Shown piece by piece: positions 9,436-19,028 of a stretch of 64,000 nucleotides of DNA; the first letter of the stretch is position 1, and every line of letters starts with the position of its first letter. Below the pieces are notes generated by a model that was given only the letters and a program-made list of their open reading frames with translations, searched no databases and was not told the origin of the DNA. The position numbers and the translations under genes are program-made. The stretch comes from Winogradskyella sp. KYW1333 (lineage in GTDB: Bacteria > Bacteroidota > Bacteroidia > Flavobacteriales > Flavobacteriaceae), in contig NZ_QPHL01000013.1 of assembly GCF_003335675.1 (NCBI RefSeq), positions 124,001-188,000 of the forward strand, written 5' to 3'.

Positions 9436-10602
9436 ATGAATTTTAATTTTCTAACGCCTGTTTCAGATGCGGTACTAGCTCAAAAAGAACTATTAGCGCA
9501 ACAAGCGCTAGGAAAAAAAATCAAAGTCCACTCAAGACAAAATGGTATCCCAGATTTAGATGATGTGCAATTAGCCATCATTGGTGTAAAGGAAACAAGA
9601 AATGATGTCAATTACATTGGTACTAAACTCCATTTTGATTCCATACGTGTATCTTTATACTCACTATTTCCCGGAAATTGGTTTAATACAATTGCAGATT
9701 TAGGAGATATTGATCCAGGTGAATCCGTTGATGATACATACTTCGCTATCAGAACCGCTATTGCAGTATTGTTAGAAAAAAATATTATACCTATAATATT
9801 AGGTGGTAGTCAAGATTTAACCTTTTCAAATTACCGAGCTTATGATAATGTTATGCCAATGGTAAATATTGTCAATATAGACACTAATTTTGATTTAGGT
9901 GATGCCAACCTTCCAATTAAAAATAATAGTTATGTAGGTAAGGTTATAGTTGAAGAACCTTATAATCTCTTCAATTACTCTACAATTGGTTATCAAACCT
10001 ATTTTAATTCTCAAGAAGAGATTGATCTTATGGAAAAGCTTTATTTCGAATCTTATAGACTAGGAGAAGTTTCAGCAGATATAAATATGGTAGAACCACT
10101 TCTGCGTGATGCTCATATTGTATCTATTGATTTAAAGTCGGTACGAGCATCAGAAGTAAGTGATAACCAAAAGTACTCACCAAATGGTTTTTCTGGAAAG
10201 GAGATGTGTGCCATTAGCAGATATGCTGGTATTAGTAATAAGGTTTCGTCATTTGGTATTTATGAATACCATAACTCAAGAAACGATAATGCCAGTTCTA
10301 TGTTAATTGCGCAGATGATATGGTATTTTATTGAAGGGGTTAATTGTAGAATTAAGGATGATAATTTTACAAATGAAAAGCACTATCAAAAGTTTAATGT
10401 GTTAGTTGATGATGACGAATTGATCTTTTATAAAAGTCTAAAAACTAATCGTTGGTGGATTGAAATTCCATTTTTACCAGATGTTAATAATAAATTAAAA
10501 AAGCATACGTTATTACCATGCATGCATGCCGATTATCTGCACGCTTTGAAGGGTGAAATACCAGAAAGGTGGTATAAAGCCTACAGGAAGAATAGCTTCT
10601 AA
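9436..10602 (+). CDS. Arginase/agmatinase/formiminoglutamase-fold protein with degraded metal site
   Basis: The 388-residue protein follows the ureohydrolase fold order, but the three metal motifs are altered. The expected GGDHS reads GGSQD (about 123-127), DAHxD reads DTNFD (about 149-153), and SxDxDxxDP reads SIDLKSVRA (about 230-238). So the first His is Gln, the His of the second motif is Asn, and the second Asp of the third is Lys; about half of the six Mn ligands remain. It is likely not a classical ureohydrolase. Flavobacteria keep this gene between topA and gldK, which suggests a structural or regulatory job linked to gliding, though that is inference. It begins 5 bp after topA. Confidence 0.82.
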   Translation: MNFNFLTPVSDAVLAQKELLAQQALGKKIKVHSRQNGIPDLDDVQLAIIGVKETRNDVNYIGTKLHFDSIRVSLYSLFPGNWFNTIADLGDIDPGESVDDTYFAIRTAIAVLLEKNIIPIILGGSQDLTFSNYRAYDNVMPMVNIVNIDTNFDLGDANLPIKNNSYVGKVIVEEPYNLFNYSTIGYQTYFNSQEEIDLMEKLYFESYRLGEVSADINMVEPLLRDAHIVSIDLKSVRASEVSDNQKYSPNGFSGKEMCAISRYAGISNKVSSFGIYEYHNSRNDNASSMLIAQMIWYFIEGVNCRIKDDNFTNEKHYQKFNVLVDDDELIFYKSLKTNRWWIEIPFLPDVNNKLKKHTLLPCMHADYLHALKGEIPERWYKAYRKNSF

Positions 10603-10689
10603 AATGTGCAATTCATCGGAGTTTTAATTGAATTTCATCGATGAAATACACTTTTTTAAGGTTGAAATGCAAAAAAAAATGGAAAAAAG

Positions 10690-10720
10690 TTGTTTTTTCG
10701 AAAATATATAAATATGTTTA
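10690..10720 (+). promoter_or_regulatory. Predicted promoter of gldKLMN
   Basis: TTG (10690-10692), 20 bp, then TATGTTTA (10713-10720), 42 bp before the gldK start. Seven of eight positions match TAnnTTTG. It lies in the only sizeable gap (160 bp) before the gld block. Confidence 0.45.
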
Positions 10721-10762
10721 CGACCTTAAAATTAATGACCACTAATTTAACCTAGAGTTACT

Positions 10763-12121
10763 ATGAATATTAAAAAGTTTATTTTACTTACCACTGTATT
10801 AGTTTTGGTAGCCAATTGTAATTCTGGCGATCGCGGACAATTAGTAAGTGTTAAAGGTAAAAAATACCATTCGGAAGAACCTTACGGAATGACTTTAGTT
10901 CCGGGAGGTGCCTTCATTATGGGTAAATCTGATGATGATATAGCCGGTGTGCAAGATGCTCCTACCAAAACTGCAACTGTACGCGCATTTTATATGGATG
11001 AGACTGAAATTACAAATAGCGAGTACCGCTCTTTTGTATATTGGGTGAGAGATTCTATCTTAAGATTAAATCTTGCTGAGATGGCTGATTTAGAAGGGAG
11101 AACTCCTGGTGATGGAGATATTGGAGACTTTGCCTACTTAGATTCTAATCCAGATGATCTTAATGCTTATGAAAGTTACATGCTAAATACATATGGAGAC
11201 GGAGATTTTCAACGCAAAATCAATAGGGATATTGATTTAATTTTTGATACTGATGAATATCCTGATGAGCTTTATGCTGAGGTAATGGACAATATGTATT
11301 TACCTCTAGAAGAATCTTATAATGGTCAACGTACTTGGGATGTAAAGCAATTTAAGTTTCAATATACTTACATGGATATAGAAAGAGCTGCTAAAGACAG
11401 AAATCTTAAACGCTCTGATGTTATAATAAAAGAAGAAATTGAAGTTTATCCAGACACGACTGCTTGGATTAGAGATTTTGCATATAGTTATAATGAACCT
11501 ATGCACAATGATTATTTCTGGCACTCAGCTTACGATGATTACCCAGTAGTTGGTGTATCTTGGAAACAAGCACAAGCGTTTTGTCAATGGAGAACTTTAA
11601 AACATAATGGTTACCAAAAAAGTAAAGGAAAACAACCAGTTAATGCATATAGATTACCTAGTGAAGCAGAATGGGAGTATGCAGCTAGAGGTGGACTACA
11701 AGGAGGAACTTATCCTTGGGGTGGACCTTATGCCAAGAATGATAGAGGGTGCTTTATGGCTAATTTTAAGCCTTTGAGAGGTGATTATGCTGCAGACCAA
11801 GCACTTTATACTGTTGAAGCGGATGCTTATGATCCAAACGACTTCAACTTGTATAATATGGCTGGTAACGTATCTGAATGGGTGAATGGATCTTACGATC
11901 CTGCTTCTTATGAATATTCGTCAACTATTAATCCAAACGTCAATGACCCAAACAATGAAAGGAAAGTTGTGCGAGGTGGATCTTGGAAGGATGTTGCTTA
12001 TTTCTTACAGGTAAGCTCCAGAGATTACGAATATGCAGATTCTGCCAGAAGCTATATAGGTTTCAGAACTGTACAGGATTACATGGGTACTGAGGTAACT
12101 AAGAATGCGGCCACAAATTAA
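10763..12121 (+). CDS. gldK: Gliding motility / T9SS lipoprotein GldK
   Basis: Outer-membrane lipoprotein that with GldN forms the periplasmic ring of the type IX secretion system. The leader ends in a lipobox (VLVANCNSG, Cys 19). The rest is a sulfatase-modifying-factor (FGE-sulfatase) fold: GMTLVPGGAFIMGKSDDD near 43-60, FYMDETEITNSEYRSF near 76-91, then a large insert, and the terminal half with VVGVSWKQAQAFCQWR, YRLPSEAEWEYAARGG, NMAGNVSEWV and VVRGGSWKD. The catalytic cysteine pair of true FGE enzymes is not evident, as expected for a structural member. First gene of gldKLMN, 452 residues, the usual length. Confidence 0.95.
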   Translation: MNIKKFILLTTVLVLVANCNSGDRGQLVSVKGKKYHSEEPYGMTLVPGGAFIMGKSDDDIAGVQDAPTKTATVRAFYMDETEITNSEYRSFVYWVRDSILRLNLAEMADLEGRTPGDGDIGDFAYLDSNPDDLNAYESYMLNTYGDGDFQRKINRDIDLIFDTDEYPDELYAEVMDNMYLPLEESYNGQRTWDVKQFKFQYTYMDIERAAKDRNLKRSDVIIKEEIEVYPDTTAWIRDFAYSYNEPMHNDYFWHSAYDDYPVVGVSWKQAQAFCQWRTLKHNGYQKSKGKQPVNAYRLPSEAEWEYAARGGLQGGTYPWGGPYAKNDRGCFMANFKPLRGDYAADQALYTVEADAYDPNDFNLYNMAGNVSEWVNGSYDPASYEYSSTINPNVNDPNNERKVVRGGSWKDVAYFLQVSSRDYEYADSARSYIGFRTVQDYMGTEVTKNAATN

Positions 12122-12201
12122 TACTTAAACTTAACATTGAATAAAAAATTAAATTAACCTACTTAAGTTACATCCATTAACTTAACAAAAACAAAAAAAT
12201 T

Positions 12202-12834
12202 ATGGCACAAAAAGGTAAATTAACACTGACTAACATGATCTACGGATTAGGTGCGGCAATCGTAATCCTAGGAGCACTTTTTAAGATTCAACACTGGCCT
12301 TTTGGTTCTGAAATCTTAACATTAGGTATGATAGTAGAGGCATTGGTATTTGCATACTCTGCTTTCGAAAGACAACAAGCTGATCTTGATTGGTCATTAG
12401 TATATCCTGAGTTAGCAGGAGGAGCTACTACAGGTAAAAAGAAAAAAGAAGAGCCAAAAGATGCTGAAGGATTATTATCTAAGAAATTAGACAACCTATT
12501 AAAAGAAGCTAGAATTGATAGTGATTTAATGTCTAGTCTTGGAGAAAGCATTAAGAATTTTGAAGGTGCAGCAAAAAATATTTCGCCAACTGTAGATTCT
12601 TTAACTGCCCAAAAGAAATATAGCGAAGAGCTTTCTTTGGCAGCTGCACAAATGGAATCTTTAAATAGTCTTTATAAAGTTCAAATGGAGAGTGCCAACC
12701 GCCAGGCAGCAATTAATGAGGAAGCAGTGGAAAATGCTACTAAATTAAAAGAGCAAATGCAATCATTAGCATCAAACCTTTCATCATTAAATGGTGTATA
12801 TGGTGGTATGTTATCTGCTATGAACAAAAACTAA
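12202..12834 (+). CDS. gldL: Gliding motility / T9SS motor protein GldL
   Basis: Inner-membrane subunit that with GldM forms the proton-driven rotary motor powering type IX secretion and gliding. The 210-residue protein has two membrane helices at the N-terminus (about 9-26 and 33-52; NMIYGLGAAIVILGALFK and LGMIVEALVFAYSAFE) separated by the conserved KIQHWPFGSEIL turn, followed by a long cytoplasmic region with coiled-coil character (about 85-205). The glutamate in the second helix (MIVEALVF) is the residue expected to take part in proton flow in the family. It lies 80 bp after gldK and 46 bp before gldM. Confidence 0.95.
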   Translation: MAQKGKLTLTNMIYGLGAAIVILGALFKIQHWPFGSEILTLGMIVEALVFAYSAFERQQADLDWSLVYPELAGGATTGKKKKEEPKDAEGLLSKKLDNLLKEARIDSDLMSSLGESIKNFEGAAKNISPTVDSLTAQKKYSEELSLAAAQMESLNSLYKVQMESANRQAAINEEAVENATKLKEQMQSLASNLSSLNGVYGGMLSAMNKN

Positions 12835-12880
12835 TTAGTTTTTATAACGATTAATAATTAACCATTAAAAACTAATTACA

Positions 12881-14452
12881 ATGGCAGGAGGAAAACTATC
12901 TGCAAGGCAGAAAATGATTAACTTGATGTACTTGGTATTCATCGCTATGATGGCAATGAATATGTCAAAAGAGGTACTTTCAGCATTTGGCGCGATGGAC
13001 GCTAAATTTGAATCGACAAACGAATTCACTACAGCTTCAAATGAAAACTTATTAAAAGGGTTGGCATTAAAAGCTGAGGAGAAACCAGCTGAATTTAGAG
13101 TTGTTGCTAATAAGGCAGCTCAGATTAAATCTATTTCTGATAAATTCAACTCTTTCCTTGAATCTCTTAAAAAGGATTTAATTGAAGGTGGAGGATATGA
13201 AATAGAAAATGGAAATCTGCCAGCTGAAAAAATGGATAATGGTGATTACCTTGATGAAAAATGGTTTACGGGTGACAGATTAACCAAAGTTGGCCAAGAA
13301 GTAATGAGAACCTTTGAAAAATACAAATCGGATATTAAAGAAGTTTTAGGCGATGATGTAAATTATACAATTGCGGTTGAAAACTTAGATAATCGTTTTG
13401 ACTATAGTGATATTAAACCAGAAGAAGGAGCTAAATTAAGTTATTTAGATTATAACTTTAAAGGGTTCCCTGCGATTGCTTCGCATGCTAAATTAACGTC
13501 AATTCAAAATGATGTTAAGACAACAGAAGCAAACTTATACAATGTGTTTTTAGGAAACTCCTTAGAGGAAGCGGTAACATTAAAGAATTACCAGGCTATC
13601 GTAATTCCAGATAAGAATGCATTTTTTGCTGGTGAGAAATTTCAAGGTAAAGTTGTTCTAGGTAAATATGCGAGTGTTACACCTGTTAAATTGAAGGTTA
13701 ATGGTAACGAAATGACTTTAACAGAAGAAGGAGCAATTGATTCACTTGGTAATGCTAGACTTAATTTTACTACAGGTAGTGTTGGTGAAAATCAAGTTAA
13801 AGGAACATTCACCTTTATGGAAAAAGGTGAAGAATTACCAATTGAATTTACAGGTAACTATGTCGTAGTACCAAGACCAAACTCTGCTACTATATCGGCG
13901 GATAAAATGAATGTAGTGTATAGAGGAGTTGTAAATCCAATGACAATTTCTTTTGCTGGTGTATCAGATAATAAAGTAAATGCAAATGCAGTTGGTTTAA
14001 AAAAATTATCTAACGGTAAATATGAAATGAGACCTCAATCAGGCAGAGAAGTAACTATTAATGTTACAGCTACTTTAGATGACGGTTCAAAAGTTGGAGA
14101 TAAGAAAACATTTAGAATTAAAGATTTACCAAAACCATTAGGTAAGTTTAATGGACAAGTTGGTAATGCAAAATTACCTAGAAATAATGTTGAGATAGGT
14201 AAGTTATCAGCTGACTTTGGCGATGATTTTGATTTCACGCTACCGATCAACATCGTTTCTTTTACAATGAAGGTTCCTGGAAAACCTTCTGTAAATGTCA
14301 ACGGTAATCGTTTAAATACAGCTGCTAAAAACGCATTACGATCTGCTAGACGGGGAGATATTGTTCAATTTATCAATATCAAAGCTAAAGCACCTAATAA
14401 CCCAATTAGAATTAAAACAGTTACTCCGGTAGTTGTAGAATTATCTAATTAA
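12881..14452 (+). CDS. gldM: Gliding motility / T9SS motor protein GldM
   Basis: Single-pass inner-membrane protein whose N-terminal helix sits in the GldL pentamer and whose periplasmic domains reach to the GldKN ring. The 523 residues begin with the very conserved MAGGKLSARQKMINLMYLVF followed by IAMMAMNMSKEVLSAF, which forms the membrane helix (about 14-33). The periplasmic part consists of a helical domain (to about 220) and beta-rich domains, including VVPRPNSATISADKMNVVYRG and the terminal FTMKVPGKPSVNVNG segment. Standard length and order; it is flanked directly by gldL and gldN. Confidence 0.96.
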   Translation: MAGGKLSARQKMINLMYLVFIAMMAMNMSKEVLSAFGAMDAKFESTNEFTTASNENLLKGLALKAEEKPAEFRVVANKAAQIKSISDKFNSFLESLKKDLIEGGGYEIENGNLPAEKMDNGDYLDEKWFTGDRLTKVGQEVMRTFEKYKSDIKEVLGDDVNYTIAVENLDNRFDYSDIKPEEGAKLSYLDYNFKGFPAIASHAKLTSIQNDVKTTEANLYNVFLGNSLEEAVTLKNYQAIVIPDKNAFFAGEKFQGKVVLGKYASVTPVKLKVNGNEMTLTEEGAIDSLGNARLNFTTGSVGENQVKGTFTFMEKGEELPIEFTGNYVVVPRPNSATISADKMNVVYRGVVNPMTISFAGVSDNKVNANAVGLKKLSNGKYEMRPQSGREVTINVTATLDDGSKVGDKKTFRIKDLPKPLGKFNGQVGNAKLPRNNVEIGKLSADFGDDFDFTLPINIVSFTMKVPGKPSVNVNGNRLNTAAKNALRSARRGDIVQFINIKAKAPNNPIRIKTVTPVVVELSN

Positions 14453-14512
14453 TAGGAAATAATAAATTTGATAGAGCGATATAGACATGTTCTAAGGCCT
14501 CAAATTAATAAA

Positions 14513-15421
14513 ATGAAGACAATGAAAATAAAGCAATTATTAATAACGTTTGTTGGGCTTTTAGCCATCAACACTATGTTTGCTCAAGCGAATATTCTAA
14601 ACGCTAAGATACCTGAAGAAATAGGCATGAAAACAGAAGCTGAGTTTCTTTTGGATAATGATAAACCTTTAGAATACGGTTATGTTGGTGATAGAGATAT
14701 TTTATTTTCTAAGATCATTTGGGAGAACGTAGTCCTAGATGAACGTGCAAACTTTCCATTATACTTTCCGATAGATACTAACAATATTGGTAAGGATAGA
14801 AGGTCTCTTTACCATGTGTTAATGGACAACATTAATAGTGGTATGATTTCTAAAGTGTATAGTGATTCGTATTTTACTAATGAACTTACTCAGAAAGATT
14901 TAATGGCATCTATGACCAAAACGGATACTTTAGACGTAGGATATGATCAGTTCAATGCTGATGGATATATTGATCCTGAATATATTACAACACGTAATAT
15001 TGAAGCGTTTGATATTAAGTCTTATCTAATTAAAGGAATGTGGTATTTTGATAAGCGTCAAGGTGAGATGAAGTATCGTATCTTGGCACTTGCACCAGCG
15101 GCACCAGATGTTAACTTTATTGATTCTGAGGATGAAGCAAACAAAGAACCAATAGGACTATTCTGGGTGTTTGTTCCTGAAATTAGAGATATATTGCACG
15201 AATCAAAAGCATTCAATAATAAGAATAGTGCGGTACCAATTTCTTTTGATCATCTCCTAAATAGTCATCGATTCCATGGATTAATTTACAAGGAAGAGAA
15301 TGTCTATGGCGATAGAGAAGTTAAGGAGTACATCGCTGAGAATGCTCTTATGCAACTCTTAGAATCTGAACGAATAAAAGATAAAATCAGAAACTTTGAA
15401 CAAGATATGTGGAGTTATTAA
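14513..15421 (+). CDS. gldN: Gliding motility / T9SS protein GldN
   Basis: Periplasmic partner of GldK in the type IX ring. The 302-residue product starts at the ATG at 14513, giving the leader MKTMKIKQLLITFVGLLAIN and cleavage after FAQ; an in-frame TTG 45 bp upstream would add residues not typical of a signal peptide. Family features include the VWENVVLDERANFPLYFP-like segment (here IIWENVVLDERANFPLYFP), RSLYHVLMDNI and the closing NALMQLLESERIKDKIRNFEQDMWSY. Last gene of gldKLMN, with a strong terminator 19 bp downstream. Confidence 0.95.
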   Translation: MKTMKIKQLLITFVGLLAINTMFAQANILNAKIPEEIGMKTEAEFLLDNDKPLEYGYVGDRDILFSKIIWENVVLDERANFPLYFPIDTNNIGKDRRSLYHVLMDNINSGMISKVYSDSYFTNELTQKDLMASMTKTDTLDVGYDQFNADGYIDPEYITTRNIEAFDIKSYLIKGMWYFDKRQGEMKYRILALAPAAPDVNFIDSEDEANKEPIGLFWVFVPEIRDILHESKAFNNKNSAVPISFDHLLNSHRFHGLIYKEENVYGDREVKEYIAENALMQLLESERIKDKIRNFEQDMWSY

Positions 15422-15439
15422 ACGCATCACAAAAAAATC

Positions 15440-15467
15440 AAAGCTCACCATTGGTGAGCTTTTTTTA
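15440..15467 (+). terminator. Rho-independent terminator of gldKLMN
   Basis: Ten-bp arms AAAGCTCACC/GGTGAGCTTT (15440-15449, 15453-15462) with a 3-nt loop and a run of T. It closes the gld operon. Confidence 0.85.
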
Positions 15468-15523
15468 TGCAATAATTAAGCGTTTATCGTTAGCTTGTCT
15501 CTAGATATATTAATTTTACATTG

Positions 15524-16570
15524 ATGAAAGAAGTTGATTATATTGTGGTAGGTTGTGGTCTTGCGAGTATTTCGTTTTGTGAAAAGTTGTATAAAAACGG
15601 CCATTCTTTCGTCGTGTTTGATGATTGCTCACAACAATCGTCATTAGTGGCAGCTGGATTATATAACCCTGTTGTTTTGAAACGATTTACAGAAGTATGG
15701 AAAGCCAAAAAGCAACTCAGTATTGCTTTGCCAGTTTACGAGGGTATTGAAAAGAGGCTAGGTATAAAAATAGATTATCAACTACAAATATTAAGACTAT
15801 TTGCCTCAACTGAAGAACAAAATCTTTGGTTTTCTGCTACAGATAAGCCATCCTTAGAATCGTACTTATCTACAACAATAATCAAGAATTCAAATATAAA
15901 TGTTGATGCGCCATTAGGATTTGGAGAGGTCCTCCAAGCAGGAAGACTAGATACAGAGACCTTGATAACTTACTATAAAAAGTTTTTAAAAGAAATGGAT
16001 AGCCTAAGGAATGAGGTATTCGTCTATGAAAATCTAAGCATTAATGATCTAGAGGTTTCTTACAACAATGTAAAAGCAAAGAAAGTTGTTTTTGCTGAAG
16101 GATTTGGCATAAAGAATAATCCCTTTTTTAAAGATATTCCGTTAAATGGAACCAAAGGTGAGGTTTTAACAATTAAGGCCCCAGATTTAAAAATTGATTT
16201 TGCAATTAAGTCTTCGGTCTTTATAATACCTCTTGGTCAAGATAATTACGTAGTCGGCTCTTCCTATAATTGGACTGACAAATCAAATAACCCAACTGAA
16301 GAAGCAAAGGAAGAATTAACATCAAAATTAAAAGCATTCATTAAATGCGATTTTGAAGTCGTAGATCATGTAGCAGGTATTAGACCAACAGTTAAGGATA
16401 GAAGACCTTTGATTGGTGCACATAAAGACCATCAAAACATATATGTCCTGAATGGTTTAGGTACACGAGGTGTCATGATTGCACCTTATGTAGCAAATGA
16501 ACTGTACGATTTTATAGAGAATAATGCCGAGTTAGATAAAGAAATAGATTTTAGACGTTTTACTTCTTAA
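15524..16570 (+). CDS. FAD-dependent oxidoreductase of the DadA/glycine oxidase family
   Basis: Predicted flavoenzyme acting on an amine or amino-acid-like substrate. The dinucleotide-binding motif opens the protein (VDYIVVGCGLASISFCEKL, a GxGxxS variant), followed by FDDCSQQSSLVAAGLYNPVVLKRF, as in DAO-superfamily members. The C-terminal part carries VAGIRPTVKDRRPLIGAH and LGTRGVMIAPYVANELYDF, where the flavin ring is usually contacted. An ATG at 15524 is preferred to the TTG one codon earlier; 348 residues. Its end overlaps the convergent DUF983 gene by 11 bp. This gene is often found downstream of gldKLMN in flavobacteria; the substrate is unknown. Confidence 0.85.
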   Translation: MKEVDYIVVGCGLASISFCEKLYKNGHSFVVFDDCSQQSSLVAAGLYNPVVLKRFTEVWKAKKQLSIALPVYEGIEKRLGIKIDYQLQILRLFASTEEQNLWFSATDKPSLESYLSTTIIKNSNINVDAPLGFGEVLQAGRLDTETLITYYKKFLKEMDSLRNEVFVYENLSINDLEVSYNNVKAKKVVFAEGFGIKNNPFFKDIPLNGTKGEVLTIKAPDLKIDFAIKSSVFIIPLGQDNYVVGSSYNWTDKSNNPTEEAKEELTSKLKAFIKCDFEVVDHVAGIRPTVKDRRPLIGAHKDHQNIYVLNGLGTRGVMIAPYVANELYDFIENNAELDKEIDFRRFTS

Positions 16571-16943
16571 CTAAATTCTTATCATACTTCATAAAAAGGT
16601 TAATCCAAATATTACGTGAAAGCCTCATAATTACTGGTATCAGAGCAATGAGAGTAATAATTATTGCCATGAAAGCAGTGTCTAGGGAAGAATCAAAAAT
16701 ATTATAGCTTACTACAAATGCCGTTACCGCAAATGCAATTCCAATTGCGTAGCTTACATACATAGAGCCATAAAAAAATGAGGGTTCCATTCTGTATCTT
16801 GTATGGCAGTGTGAACATTCGTCGTTTATTTTTAAGGTTTCTGATAGTGCATATGGATTAGGGTTCACATACATGGATTCTTCATGGCATTTTGGACATG
16901 CACCGAAAAGAATACTATAAAGTCTCATTCCTTTTCTAATCAT
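16560..16943 (-). CDS. DUF983 family membrane protein
   Basis: A 127-residue protein with an N-terminal zinc-ribbon-like part, CPKC at about 16-19 and CSHC at about 43-46 separated by 23 residues, then two membrane helices (about 60-80 and 90-107). This is the DUF983 layout, whose role is unknown; the Cys pairs suggest zinc binding. It converges with the FAD oxidoreductase gene and shares its last 11 bp. A TATCTTTG box upstream is the probable -7 element. Confidence 0.88.
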   Translation of the reverse strand: MIRKGMRLYSILFGACPKCHEESMYVNPNPYALSETLKINDECSHCHTRYRMEPSFFYGSMYVSYAIGIAFAVTAFVVSYNIFDSSLDTAFMAIIITLIALIPVIMRLSRNIWINLFMKYDKNLVKK

Positions 16944-16981
16944 AACTAAAAACCTTTAATTTTGCGTTCTTTAAGATAGAG

Positions 16982-16989
16982 CAAAGATA
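16982..16989 (-). promoter_or_regulatory. Predicted -7 element of the DUF983 gene
   Basis: TATCTTTG on the minus strand, 38 bp before the start codon, identical to the miaB and M23 peptidase boxes. No convincing -33 TTG at normal distance was found. Confidence 0.35.
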
Positions 16990-17055
16990 AATTTTTATTG
17001 CTCTATTGTTGTAACAATTGTGACATTTAAGCTAATTGTAATTTATAGAAAATTT

Positions 17056-18966
17056 ATGCTAAATATCCATAATTTATCCATTTCATTTCAAGGAGAATAC
17101 CTCTTTAAAGACATAACCTTTAAACTTGGTATTGGAGATAGAATTGGACTAATTGGTAAGAATGGGGCAGGTAAATCTACAATGCTTAAAATCTTATCAA
17201 AGGAACAAGATTACGATTCTGGACAAATTGCTGCAGACAAAGACTTAAAAATTGGTTTCCTCAAACAGGATATTGATTTTGAATTCGGTAAAACAGTATT
17301 GGAGGAATCTTACGAAGCTTTCAAGAATATTAAAAATTGCGAATTTGAGCTAGAGAAAATTAATACTGAATTAGCCGAGAGAACCGACTTTGAGAGCGAG
17401 TTCTACCATCAGTTGATGATAAGCCTTAATGAGATTCAGCACAAATACGAAATATTAGGTGGGTACAATTATCAAGGTGAAACTGAAAAGATTCTTCAAG
17501 GATTAGGATTTAAAAGAGAAGACTTTAATAAATTAACAGATACGTTCTCGGGAGGCTGGCGTATGAGAATAGAGTTAGCCAAATTACTTCTTCAAAATAA
17601 TGATTTATTATTACTAGATGAGCCAACCAACCACTTAGACATTGAATCGATTATTTGGTTGGAGTCATTTTTAAAAAACTACAGTGGTGCAGTTGTTATC
17701 GTTTCTCATGATAAAATGTTTCTGGATAATGTTACTAACAGAACCATTGAAATAACCTTAGGACGTATATACGATTATAAAAAACCGTATACTAAATTTT
17801 TAGCGCTAAGAAATGAAATGAAGGTGCAACAACTTGCTGCCCAAAAGAATCAGGAAAAACAAATTCAACAAACTGAAAAACTCATAGAAAAATTCAGGGC
17901 CAAGGCTTCTAAGGCTTCGATGGCTCAATCACTGATAAAAAAATTAGACCGAATTGACAGAATTGAAGTAGATGAAGATGATAACAGTGTAATGACATTA
18001 AAGTTTCCTATATCTATAATTCCAGGTAAAGTTGTAATTGAGCTAGAGAATGTTTCAAAGAATTACGGAGATTTGCAGGTGCTCAACAATGTAAATTTAA
18101 CTATTGCCCGTGATACAAAAACTGCATTTGTGGGTCAAAATGGGCAAGGCAAATCTACATTAGCCAAAATCATTGTTGGAGAAATTAAACATAAAGGCAA
18201 TTTAACCTTGGGACACAATGTTCAAATAGGTTACTTTGCTCAGAATCAAGCTGAGTATTTAGATGGAAATAAAAGTGTTTTGGATACTATGATAGATGTT
18301 GCCAATGAATCTAATAGAAGTAAAGTTCGTGATATACTAGGTTCATTTTTATTTAGAGGTGAAGAAGTTGAAAAATATGTAAAAGTACTTTCTGGAGGAG
18401 AAAGGAATAGATTGGCCCTCGCAAAGTTATTATTACAGCCACTTAATGTTTTAATAATGGATGAGCCTACTAACCATTTAGATATTCAATCTAAAAATGT
18501 ATTAAAGGAGGCATTGAAAAAATTTGAAGGGACATTGATATTGGTTTCACACGATAGGGATTTTCTTCAAGGTTTAACCGAAGTTGTGTATGAGTTTAAA
18601 GACCAAAAAATCAAAGAGTATCTTGGAGATATTGATTTTTATTTAGAACAAAGAAATATAGAGAACCTCAGAGAGGCTGAAAAAAGAACAGTAATTGCAT
18701 CTAAACCCAAGGAGAGTAATAAGCAAAGCTATGAAGACCAAAAACGGTTAAAATCACTTAACAATAAGTTGAGTAAAGTAGAATCAAAAATTAATCAGCT
18801 AGAAAAAGATATTAAAAACGATGATGTTGCTCTAGAAACTAATTATGAGGTAACTGCTTCCGACCCAAACTTTTTTGATTTGTACCAGGCTAAGAAGGCT
18901 GAATTAGAAGATTTGATGATACAATGGGAGACGGTTCAAGAAGAAATTGAGAATTTTAACAATTAA
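17056..18966 (+). CDS. ABC-F family ATP-binding protein
   Basis: Soluble twin-ATPase protein of the ABC-F class, which act on the ribosome rather than as transporters. Two complete nucleotide-binding domains are seen: Walker A GLIGKNGAGKST and FVGQNGQGKST, signatures TFSGGWRMRIELA and LSGGERNRLALA, Walker B LLLLDEPTNHLD and VLIMDEPTNHLD, each with a switch His in VSHD. Between them lies the linker with basic helices (about 245-310), and the C-terminus after 530 is a coiled coil. The ATG at 17056 gives the family's normal start LNIHNLSISF; a GTG 36 bp earlier is less likely. 636 residues. No membrane domain gene adjoins it. Housekeeping (Uup/EttA-like) function is likelier than antibiotic resistance. 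Confidence 0.92.
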   Translation: MLNIHNLSISFQGEYLFKDITFKLGIGDRIGLIGKNGAGKSTMLKILSKEQDYDSGQIAADKDLKIGFLKQDIDFEFGKTVLEESYEAFKNIKNCEFELEKINTELAERTDFESEFYHQLMISLNEIQHKYEILGGYNYQGETEKILQGLGFKREDFNKLTDTFSGGWRMRIELAKLLLQNNDLLLLDEPTNHLDIESIIWLESFLKNYSGAVVIVSHDKMFLDNVTNRTIEITLGRIYDYKKPYTKFLALRNEMKVQQLAAQKNQEKQIQQTEKLIEKFRAKASKASMAQSLIKKLDRIDRIEVDEDDNSVMTLKFPISIIPGKVVIELENVSKNYGDLQVLNNVNLTIARDTKTAFVGQNGQGKSTLAKIIVGEIKHKGNLTLGHNVQIGYFAQNQAEYLDGNKSVLDTMIDVANESNRSKVRDILGSFLFRGEEVEKYVKVLSGGERNRLALAKLLLQPLNVLIMDEPTNHLDIQSKNVLKEALKKFEGTLILVSHDRDFLQGLTEVVYEFKDQKIKEYLGDIDFYLEQRNIENLREAEKRTVIASKPKESNKQSYEDQKRLKSLNNKLSKVESKINQLEKDIKNDDVALETNYEVTASDPNFFDLYQAKKAELEDLMIQWETVQEEIENFNN

Positions 18967-18999
18967 GATTATTTTAACTGCTTAGCACTTTGTTATAGG

Positions 19000-19007
19000 T
19001 AAATTTG
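19000..19007 (+). promoter_or_regulatory. Predicted -7 element of the RND efflux operon
   Basis: TAAATTTG, an exact TAnnTTTG box, 21 bp before the adaptor gene's ATG. The -33 element is not clear. Confidence 0.35.
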
Positions 19008-19028
19008 TAGACTGTAACAAACCATCAC

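Noticed and set aside
16560-16570. 11-bp overlap of convergent genes as an assembly error
   Set aside because: Both frames are complete with normal family ends, so a small convergent overlap is the simpler explanation.
17056-18966. ABC-F protein as an antibiotic-resistance determinant
   Set aside because: The sequence fits housekeeping ABC-F proteins, and the neighbours are core genes; no resistance-specific linker could be recognised.
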